A stretch of DNA of 21,303 nucleotides from JBELHJ01 sp042091495 (GTDB lineage: Bacteria > Bacteroidota > Bacteroidia > Flavobacteriales > Flavobacteriaceae), in assembly GCA_042091495.1 (NCBI GenBank), contig JBELHJ010000039.1, forward strand, positions 1 through 21,303, given 5' to 3'. The notes beneath the pieces are model-generated. The model saw only the letters and a program-made list of their open reading frames with translations, had not been told where the DNA came from and made no database searches. Of the stretch, positions 16,101-21,303 are shown piece after piece (the first letter of the stretch is position 1; each line of letters opens with the position of its first letter). The position numbers and the translations under genes were made by a program.

Positions 16101-16534
16101 TTAACCCAATAGCCCATCTTTTCTGTTAAATCATTCCAAATATCTGTATAACGCATAACTGCTTTACGACATGCAGCATTGTAGTCTTCTACAGAAATTT
16201 TGGTTCCTATATCTTCTTTGGTAATTCCTAACTCCTTTTCGACACCAAGTTCAATTGGCAACCCATGCGTATCCCAACCCGCTTTTCGCTTAACTTGATA
16301 TCCTTTCATTGTTTTGTAACGCGGAAAAATATCCTTAATGGTTCTAGCTAAAACATGATGAACTCCTGGTAAACCGTTAGCAGATGGTGGACCCTCAAAA
16401 AATACATAAGGTTTTCCTCCTTCACGAGAAGAGATGCTTTTGGAAAAAATATCTTTCTCTTGCCAATAATTAAGAATACACTCTGCTACATTAGGCAAGT
16501 TAAGCCCTTTATAATCAGGAAATTTCAAGCTCAT
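13133..16534 (-). CDS. ileS: Isoleucyl-tRNA synthetase with GVHH signature
   Basis: Charges tRNA-Ile in the cytoplasm. At 1133 residues it is of the long IleRS2-like type. The Rossmann fold starts with FEGPPSANGLPG at 46-57. The position of the HIGH motif reads G57-V58-H59-H60. WTTTPWTLPSN at 236-246 and GTGIVHTAPTFGADD at 354-368 belong to the editing domain, with Asp368 the expected editing residue. DVWFDSGSMPYAQW lies at 604-617 and KMSKR at 681-685. The anticodon-binding helical domain and a long C-terminal part follow. It starts 70 bases after radA and is followed by dksA after 4 bases. No second ileS is in the window. The changed signature is discussed as a finding; the rest looks fully functional. 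Confidence 0.97.
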   Translation of the reverse strand: MSLKFPDYKGLNLPNVAECILNYWQEKDIFSKSISSREGGKPYVFFEGPPSANGLPGVHHVLARTIKDIFPRYKTMKGYQVKRKAGWDTHGLPIELGVEKELGITKEDIGTKISVEDYNAACRKAVMRYTDIWNDLTEKMGYWVNMDDPYVTYQPKYMESVWWLLKQIYDKSLLYKGYTIQPYSPKAGTGLSSHELNQPGTYQDVTDTTIVAQFKTVANSLPNFLSQDTPVYFLAWTTTPWTLPSNTALTVGPKIDYVLVNSFNQYTFEPISVVLAKSLVTKQFSGKYYEVDHNEELDFSSSDKKIPYQIVKSFKGTDLVGIRYEQLLDYVLPHDHPENAFRVISGDFVTTEGGTGIVHTAPTFGADDALVAKQAEPEVPPMLVKDENGNLVPLVDLQGKFRSEVTEFAGRFVKNEYYEEGQAPEKSVDVEIAIKLKTENKAFKVEKYKHSYPNCWRTDKPILYYPLDSWFIKVTDIKDRMHDLNNTINWKPKSTGEGRFGNWLANANDWNLSRSRYWGIPLPIWRTEDGKEEKCIGSVKELKVEMKKSIDSGIMATDIFADFEVENMSDDNYAKIDLHKNIVDQIVLVSDSGKPMHRESDLIDVWFDSGSMPYAQWHYPFENKVLIEKGQSFPADFIAEGVDQTRGWFYTLHAIGTMVFDSVAYKNVVSNGLVLDKNGIKMSKRLGNAVDPFETLSNYGADATRWYMISNANPWDNLKFDLEGVEEVKRKFFGTLYNTYSFFTLYANLDGFSYKEDDIKWEERPEIDRWILSELNTLIEKVDTFYEDYEPTKAARVISDFTQDYLSNWYVRLCRRRFWKGEYEQDKISAYQTLYTCMLNIAKLSAPIAPFFMEQLYLDLNSVTQKESFESVHLSNFPLCNNSQVDKNLERKMENAQEITSLVLSLRAKEKIKVRQPLQKIMIPVSNETQRSEIQAVSDLIKSEVNIKEIQVLEDASDILIKQIKPNFKVLGPRFGRHMKAVSQAINNFGSADIKKFEQNQAFDIEINGEIITLQLSDVEITSKDIEGWLVATSGPLTVALDITITDDLKEEGTARELVNRIQNLRKDSGLELTDRIVVSLLSNKHIVNAVNSNIDYIKTETLSDEVCILNDLDKGIDVEFDEINTKLFIEKI

Positions 16535-16604
16535 AGTTACGAAATATCTAATAAGTTTGCGAAATTAACGATTTTAAATAAAAAATTACTTGAAATAGAA
16601 GATT

Positions 16605-17963
16605 TTAGAATAAAATACCCACTAATTCCTCAACCGTGGCAATCTCATTAATCTTAATATTTACGCCTTTAAGATTAATCTTATTGTATTTTGATATAAA
16701 AATACTTTTGAAACCCAATTTCTCTGCCTCAGTGATACGCTGATCGATTCGTTGAACGGGTCTAATCTCACCTGACAATCCTACCTCAGCAGCAAAACAA
16801 AAATCTTGAGAAACCGATTGATCCTCATTGGAAGACAATATAGCAGCAACAACAGCCAAATCTATAGCTGTATCGTCGACAGAAATACCTCCGGTTATAT
16901 TTAAAAAAACATCTTTAGCTCCCAATTTAAATCCCACACGTTTTTCAAGAACCGCTAATAACATATGTAAACGTTTTAAATTGAAGCCTGTGGCACTTCT
17001 TTGAGGTGTGCCGTATACTGCCGAACTTACAAGCGCCTGAATTTCAATCATAAGTGGACGCATACCTTCCAATGATGCAGCTATAACATTACCACTCAAA
17101 ACTTCATCTTTTTTAGATATTAAAATTTCTGAGGGGTTGGAAACGGGTCTTAGTCCAGAACCTAACATTTCATAAATTCCTAATTCATGAGTTGAGCCAA
17201 AGCGGTTTTTATGAGCTCTTAAAATTCTAAAAATATGATTACGATCACCTTCAAATTGTAATACAGTATCGACCATATGTTCTAAAATTTTTGGACCAGC
17301 TAAATGACCTTCTTTAGTAATATGACCAATCAAAACTATTGGAATATTACTTTTTTTGGCAAAAGCAATTAATTCGGAAGTACAGGCTTTAATTTGAGAT
17401 ACACTTCCTGCAGAAGCTTCAATGTAAGAACTGTGTAAAGTTTGTATAGAATCTACAACAACTACATCTGGATTTAAATCTGTAATTTGTTTTATCACCA
17501 ATTGTGAATTGGTTTCTGATAAAATAAAGCAATGGTTATTTCCAGGATGAATTCGTTCTGCTCGCATTTTTACTTGCTTTAAACTTTCTTCACCTGAAAC
17601 ATATAAAGTTTTGTATGGTAGTCTTAAAGCAATTTGTAGAAGGAGTGTGCTTTTTCCAATTCCTGGTTCCCCACCAAGCAATGTTAGTGATCCCGGAACT
17701 ATACCACCACCTAAAACATTATCTAGTTCTTTGTCTCCAGTGCGCATTCTTACTTCCGCAGAGCCATCAATTTGATTGATTTTAATTGGTGTAGATTTCT
17801 TTCTTTTTTTTGAATTTCCTAATTCCCCCCCTTTTGGATTTGAAGTTGTAATCAACTCTTCTACAATTGTATTCCATGACTTACATGAATTACATTGCCC
17901 TTGCCATTTAGAAAACTGACTTCCACAATTTTGACAAAAAAAAGCTGTTTTTACTTTACTCAT
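16605..17963 (-). CDS. radA: DNA repair protein RadA (Sms)
   Basis: A RecA-like ATPase that helps process recombination intermediates by branch migration. The 452 residues show all parts. The N-terminal zinc finger uses C10/C13 and C24/C27. The Walker A loop GGEPGIGKST lies at 97-106 with Lys104, and Walker B VVVVDS at 167-172. The RadA-specific KNRFG is at 252-256. A Lon-protease-like C-terminal domain (about 285-450) includes GGISVDDTAIDLAVVAAI and AEVGLSGEIRPV; in RadA this domain is structural rather than proteolytic. The start is ATG 17963, 2 bases after the stop of the esterase-like gene, so the two are co-transcribed. A 70-base AT-rich gap separates it from ileS, with no GC-rich terminator. 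Confidence 0.96.
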   Translation of the reverse strand: MSKVKTAFFCQNCGSQFSKWQGQCNSCKSWNTIVEELITTSNPKGGELGNSKKRKKSTPIKINQIDGSAEVRMRTGDKELDNVLGGGIVPGSLTLLGGEPGIGKSTLLLQIALRLPYKTLYVSGEESLKQVKMRAERIHPGNNHCFILSETNSQLVIKQITDLNPDVVVVDSIQTLHSSYIEASAGSVSQIKACTSELIAFAKKSNIPIVLIGHITKEGHLAGPKILEHMVDTVLQFEGDRNHIFRILRAHKNRFGSTHELGIYEMLGSGLRPVSNPSEILISKKDEVLSGNVIAASLEGMRPLMIEIQALVSSAVYGTPQRSATGFNLKRLHMLLAVLEKRVGFKLGAKDVFLNITGGISVDDTAIDLAVVAAILSSNEDQSVSQDFCFAAEVGLSGEIRPVQRIDQRITEAEKLGFKSIFISKYNKINLKGVNIKINEIATVEELVGILF

Positions 17964-17965
17964 TT

Positions 17966-19105
17966 CTAGTATCCAAAATCAATTTTAATAGCCTCAGCTT
18001 TTTCCATTAATAAATCAGAATCAACACCCCCAAAAGGACTCAAGTCAAATCCAGACATATAAGTTCTCATAGCTTTTTTAGGCTCTCCTTTTTCTTCATA
18101 ATATTTAGCCAAATAATATGTCCCCAAAACAGTTTCAGGATAGTTTTTTTTCACAACTTTACTCAGTGCCTCATAATCCTCAAATTTGTCAGTTTTACCG
18201 ATCGCTGCTGCTACAGCTTTAATATCATTTAAAAGGACTCTTTTTTTGACACCATAAATATTTAAAATACCTTCATATTTATCTTCAAGGTATTGCACTG
18301 GTGATGTTGTAAGTGTGAGTATTTCGGTTTTATATTCTTCCTTTGAAATGGGTTTATATTGTTTAAAAATATAGTTCAAAGCTTGAGGAGCTACTAATGG
18401 AGCAGCAGTATAATATGAAGTGTTTGTTGGAGTTATTTTTAGAAACTTGTTGTAAGATCTATTATTAAAAGCCATAAATAATTTTTCCGTGTTTTCAGAT
18501 ATAGAAACCTGATCATCTTCAGCTTTTCCTAAAACATAATAAAAATCTTCCTCTGTTTTTTCAATAACTTCAGAAAGGTATTCAACCATATTAGGTGCAA
18601 ACTTTGGACTTATAGAAATATAAGCATTAAAAACTGATTTGTTCCTCAACAAATAATAATTAATAAAATTTGCTGAGTCACCATGACCAGCTATGATATT
18701 AAATCCTGAAAGCCTGTAGTTTTTATTTAAAAATCCAACCAATTCATTTGAAACAAACTCAAAAAATCGCCCACCAGTTTCAATTGGTAATGAATTTTGT
18801 TCTGATATCATAAAATCTGCTGATCTGTTTTTACCATGTCTAATTCCAACAACAATAGCTTCAGGAATTTCATCCCAATATGAAAGATAGTCAACGGCTC
18901 CAGAAAATGGCTCAAATAAATAATCTCCATCTAAAACAAGAATCAAAGGATATGTTTTTTCAATATTATCCTTATAACCTCTTGGTAATAATATTTTTAA
19001 ACTACAATTTCTCCCTAAAATATTTGAATCAAGTGTTTTGTATGTGGCTTGAGAAAAAGAATAATTTATACAAAAAACAGCGATTAAAAGAGCAGTAAAT
19101 CTCAT
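17966..19105 (-). CDS. Secreted esterase-fold protein with degenerate active site and TPR-like tail
   Basis: A 379-residue exported protein. The signal peptide MRFTALLIAVFCINYSFSQ precedes an alpha/beta-hydrolase fold of the esterase D (IroE/Fes) family: LKILLPRGY at 37-44, YPLILVLDGDYLF at 52-64 and AIVVGIRHGKNR at 83-94. The nucleophile elbow reads GHGDSA at 140-145, where GHSxGG is expected, so the Ser position is Gly142. The loop that should supply the catalytic His reads TNTSYYTAAP at 227-236. The C-terminal part (about 320-370), with YYLAKYYEEKGEPKKAMRTY, looks like one or two TPR helices. Hydrolase activity is therefore doubtful; a binding role is possible. It is 2 bases upstream of radA and 37 bases after the membrane-protein gene. 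I do not recognise a named gene. Confidence 0.82.
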   Translation of the reverse strand: MRFTALLIAVFCINYSFSQATYKTLDSNILGRNCSLKILLPRGYKDNIEKTYPLILVLDGDYLFEPFSGAVDYLSYWDEIPEAIVVGIRHGKNRSADFMISEQNSLPIETGGRFFEFVSNELVGFLNKNYRLSGFNIIAGHGDSANFINYYLLRNKSVFNAYISISPKFAPNMVEYLSEVIEKTEEDFYYVLGKAEDDQVSISENTEKLFMAFNNRSYNKFLKITPTNTSYYTAAPLVAPQALNYIFKQYKPISKEEYKTEILTLTTSPVQYLEDKYEGILNIYGVKKRVLLNDIKAVAAAIGKTDKFEDYEALSKVVKKNYPETVLGTYYLAKYYEEKGEPKKAMRTYMSGFDLSPFGGVDSDLLMEKAEAIKIDFGY

Positions 19106-19142
19106 TATTGATACAGATTTGGTTGAATCCGCAATTTAGCAA

Positions 19143-20096
19143 TTATTTTATTCTATTCACTATAGGTTGAATAATGAAACTTAGACCCCCCAAAACAACA
19201 ATCATTAGTGTTTGTGCACCCCAAACTATCCAGCCAAAAGCAATTGAGGGCTCTTTTGATATTCCATATAAAGAAAATGCTGCAAAAATTGCAAGAGGAT
19301 AAGAACCAATACCGCCATTTGTTGCCACTATACTAAACGATGCCATTATAAAAGCAACCAATACGGCTCCAAATGACAAATGCTCTAGCTCATTAAAAGA
19401 GAAAATGGTTACATAGAACATGAGTACATATAAAATCCATATGACCAGTGTGTGGAAAATAAAAACTTTTTTATTTCTCATTGTTACCACAGACATAACG
19501 CCATCGATAAAACCTTTAAAGAAAACAACTAATTTATTTGATGAATTCTTTAATTTCTTATATGAGAGAATTCCCGCAATTAACAAAAATGAAAAAATTG
19601 AAATTAGAGTTAAGACTTTAGTTGTATTAAATTTAGACAATAAAAAATCAATAAGATTATTGTATTCATGGAATAAGGCTATCACAATTACAATAAATAA
19701 CATTAAAACATCAGCAATACGTTCAGATATTATTGAACCCATTGATTTATTAAATGGAACTTTTTCATAGTTTGTGATTGATGTTGCTCTGACAAACTCA
19801 CCAGCTCTTGGAAAAATATAATTTACCAAGTATCCGGAAAAAATAGCCATAGTACTATTATAAAAACTAACATTATAACCAATTTCTTTTAAAACCAGCA
19901 CCCACCTGTAAGCCCTTGACAAATGACTAAGAAGCATTAAAAAAACACCTAATAAAACAAAAACTAAATCTGCTTTTTTAAAATAAACTAATATCTCTTT
20001 AAAACTGACTTGTAAAGAAGAGTAATACACCAAAAAAACTCCCAGAAGAATTGGGAGTATAATTTTTATAGATTTATTTAACTTACTAAAAATCAT
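19143..20096 (-). CDS. LPG_synthase_TM (UPF0104) family membrane protein
   Basis: A 317-residue protein with seven or eight hydrophobic segments, matching the transmembrane half of MprF-like lysylphosphatidylglycerol synthases and the glycosyltransferase-associated AglD/UPF0104 family. Diagnostic motifs are SRAYRW at 60-65, FPRAGEFVRA at 95-104, SERIADVLML at 124-133 and a late glycine-rich NGGIGSYPLAIF. The aminoacyltransferase domain of MprF is absent, so lysine transfer is not expected; membrane lipid or isoprenoid-linked transport is the usual guess, but substrate is unknown. Its ATG overlaps the panD stop as ATGA. Codons 13-23 contain a terminator-like hairpin (20032-20058), which could make expression lower than that of panD. 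No functional link to pantothenate is evident. Confidence 0.86.
   Translation of the reverse strand: MIFSKLNKSIKIILPILLGVFLVYYSSLQVSFKEILVYFKKADLVFVLLGVFLMLLSHLSRAYRWVLVLKEIGYNVSFYNSTMAIFSGYLVNYIFPRAGEFVRATSITNYEKVPFNKSMGSIISERIADVLMLFIVIVIALFHEYNNLIDFLLSKFNTTKVLTLISIFSFLLIAGILSYKKLKNSSNKLVVFFKGFIDGVMSVVTMRNKKVFIFHTLVIWILYVLMFYVTIFSFNELEHLSFGAVLVAFIMASFSIVATNGGIGSYPLAIFAAFSLYGISKEPSIAFGWIVWGAQTLMIVVLGGLSFIIQPIVNRIK
20032..20058 (-). terminator. Terminator-like hairpin inside the gene after panD
   Basis: On the minus strand ACTCCCA (20058-20052), a 7-base loop, and TGGGAGT (20044-20038) are followed directly by a run of T (20038-20032). The stem is GC-rich relative to the surrounding DNA. It starts 38 bases after the ATG of the membrane-protein gene, within codons for ILPILLGVFL. 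It may end part of the panC-panD transcripts; a coincidence of codon choice is possible. Confidence 0.45.
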
Positions 20097-20443
20097 TTAA
20101 GCATGTTCGTTGCCTCATCTGGAAAAACAAGTGAAGGTTTAAAAGCTTTTGCCTCATCAATGGTCATAAAAGCATAAGTAATCAAAATTAGTGTATCTCC
20201 AACAGCCACTCGTCTTGCTGCAGCACCATTTAAAGTTATCTCTCCACTATTCCTTGGCCCCGGAATTACATAAGTCTCAAGACGTTCACCATTATCATTA
20301 TTCACAACTTGAACTTTTTCACCTTCAATAATATTGGCAGCATCCATTAGATCCTCATCAATTGTTATTGAACCAATGTAATTTAAATCAGCTCCAGTGA
20401 CTTTAACTCTATGTATTTTTGATTTAACAACTTGTATTTGCAT
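20093..20443 (-). CDS. panD: Aspartate 1-decarboxylase precursor
   Basis: Makes beta-alanine from L-aspartate for pantothenate and coenzyme A. The 116-residue proenzyme contains the self-cleavage site Gly24-Ser25 in NYIGSITID; Ser25 becomes the pyruvoyl cofactor of the alpha chain. Lys9 and Tyr22 sit where the E. coli enzyme has its active-site residues, and HRVKVTGADL at 11-20 is the standard N-terminal strand. IPGPRNSGEITLNGAAA at about 72-88 is the conserved second half. It starts 7 bases after the panC stop; together they supply beta-alanine and join it to pantoate. Its stop overlaps the next ATG by 4 bases. Complete and ordinary. Confidence 0.96.
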   Translation of the reverse strand: MQIQVVKSKIHRVKVTGADLNYIGSITIDEDLMDAANIIEGEKVQVVNNDNGERLETYVIPGPRNSGEITLNGAAARRVAVGDTLILITYAFMTIDEAKAFKPSLVFPDEATNMLK

Positions 20444-20450
20444 TAATCTT

Positions 20451-21296
20451 TTAGTTTAATGATATATTATCAATAAGCCTAATTTCACCGGCATATGCAG
20501 CAATAAAGGCTCTATACTTTTTATCTTTTCTTATACTCTTTACAGTAGACAGTGTCCTCTCATCTGTAATTTTAAAATAATCTAAATTAATAGCTTTGTT
20601 GGATAAAAATGTATTATTCACATGATCTCCAAGCTCTTCAATGGATTTATTACCAAACATTTTTTGAACCTCTGATAGCGTTTTGAAAATAACAGGAGCC
20701 TCTGCTCTCAATTCTTCATTCAAAAGCGAATTTCTTGAACTCAGAGCTAATCCATCTAAATCTCTCTCAATAGGACATCCTATAATATTAACCTTTAATT
20801 TATTTTTATCTACTAGTTTTCTAACTATTTGTAATTGTTGAAAATCCTTTTCACCAAAATATGCATTTTGTGGTTTTATAATTTCAAATAATCTTTTAAC
20901 AACTGTTCCTACCCCATCAAAATGCCCTTTTCTAGAAGCACCTTCCATAACAAGATCTAAACCATCGAAACTAAAGTGTTCTATAATAGCTCCCTCTGGA
21001 TAAATATCAGCTACACCTGGAGCGTATACAACTAAATCTTCACTTAAGTTATCGAGTTTTAATATGTCGCTCTCCAACGTTCTGGGGTAAGTCTCCAAAT
21101 CGTTGTAATTATCAAATTGTGTTGGATTTACAAAAATACTAACCACAACCTTATCATTTTCACTTAAGGCACGCTTAATTAATGCTAGATGTCCCGAATG
21201 AAGTGCCCCCATTGTTGGAACAAAACCTAGGTTTTTAGAACAACTAAGACCATCCAAATTATTTCTTAAATCTGATTTGTTTAAACAAACAATCAT
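20451..21296 (-). CDS. panC: Pantoate-beta-alanine ligase (pantothenate synthetase)
   Basis: Condenses pantoate with beta-alanine through a pantoyl-adenylate, the last step of pantothenate synthesis. From ATG 21296 the protein has 281 residues, the family length. Nucleotidyltransferase motifs are FVPTMGALHSGH at 25-36 (HxGH 33-36), FVNPTQFDNYNDLETYPR at 55-72, GHFDGVGTVV at 124-133, YFGEKDFQQL at 146-155 and RDLDGLALSSRN at 178-189. The same frame runs to a GTG at 21302 and out of the window. I prefer ATG 21296 because it puts PTMG about 27 residues from the N-terminus, as in relatives, but a start further upstream cannot be excluded. It leads the panC-panD unit; the promoter must lie beyond the edge. 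Confidence 0.94.
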   Translation of the reverse strand: MIVCLNKSDLRNNLDGLSCSKNLGFVPTMGALHSGHLALIKRALSENDKVVVSIFVNPTQFDNYNDLETYPRTLESDILKLDNLSEDLVVYAPGVADIYPEGAIIEHFSFDGLDLVMEGASRKGHFDGVGTVVKRLFEIIKPQNAYFGEKDFQQLQIVRKLVDKNKLKVNIIGCPIERDLDGLALSSRNSLLNEELRAEAPVIFKTLSEVQKMFGNKSIEELGDHVNNTFLSNKAINLDYFKITDERTLSTVKSIRKDKKYRAFIAAYAGEIRLIDNISLN

Positions 21297-21303
21297 AAAC
21301 ACA

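Noticed and set aside
16535..16604. Possible promoter for ileS (TAATTTCG on the minus strand)
   Set aside because: One mismatch in the core of the -7 box and no TTG at the right distance; such near matches are frequent in this AT-rich DNA.
19420..19770. Plus-strand open frame of 116 codons
   Set aside because: It lies wholly antisense to the membrane-protein gene, whose hydrophobic pattern and motifs are clear; no domain or promoter is seen for it.
1..21303. Mobile element, prophage, CRISPR array, toxin-antitoxin or defence genes
   Set aside because: All sizeable frames belong to housekeeping or envelope genes; no transposase, integrase, direct-repeat array or atypical base composition was seen.

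Overview
The window looks like a stretch of chromosome from a marine-type Flavobacteriaceae bacterium (Bacteroidota). It is AT-rich and very densely coded. Several genes are typical of the group: the tail of what looks like the gliding lipoprotein GldD, a lipoprotein M23 peptidase, a patatin fused to an Omp85-like barrel, a DksA-like protein without its zinc cysteines, and a long class Ia isoleucyl-tRNA synthetase. Start regions lack Shine-Dalgarno sequences, and the candidate promoters fit the Bacteroidota pattern (TTG, then TAnnTTTG).

Almost everything is on the minus strand; only the gldD tail (1-119) and the 5-formyltetrahydrofolate cyclo-ligase gene (11516-12079) are on the plus strand. 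In minus-strand transcription order, starting from the right edge: (1) panC, panD and a polytopic LPG_synthase_TM-family membrane protein (21296-19143), with panD and the membrane gene overlapping by ATGA. (2) A degenerate esterase-like secreted protein and radA (19105-16605). (3) ileS, a TraR/DksA family gene and lspA (16534-12043), with an intrinsic terminator between dksA and lspA. (4) After the plus-strand cyclo-ligase gene, uvrC and a patatin-barrel phospholipase (11403-7382), also ATGA-coupled. (5) hmgA and hppD (7241-4902), the homogentisate branch of tyrosine/phenylalanine catabolism, closed by a strong intrinsic terminator. (6) A recognisable promoter, then a DUF3108 protein, tryptophan 2,3-dioxygenase, a lipoprotein M23 peptidase and pgi (4802-150), spaced 1 to 5 bases apart.

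The genes cover coenzyme A precursor synthesis (panC, panD), folate, translation (ileS), lipoprotein maturation (lspA), DNA repair (radA, uvrC), envelope functions and aromatic amino acid breakdown (hmgA, hppD, kynA). I see no mobile element, CRISPR array, tRNA, rRNA or phage gene, and no gene-free stretch longer than about 140 bases.

I do not see an undescribed multi-gene system. The most interesting signals are at residue and regulatory-site level: an IleRS whose HIGH signature reads GVHH, an arrangement linked in other IleRS2 enzymes to extreme mupirocin resistance; an esterase-fold protein that has lost its nucleophile and probably its catalytic histidine; an M23 peptidase with Cys in place of a zinc-ligand His; an 18-base perfect palindrome upstream of hmgA; and a terminator-like hairpin inside the first codons of the gene after panD.
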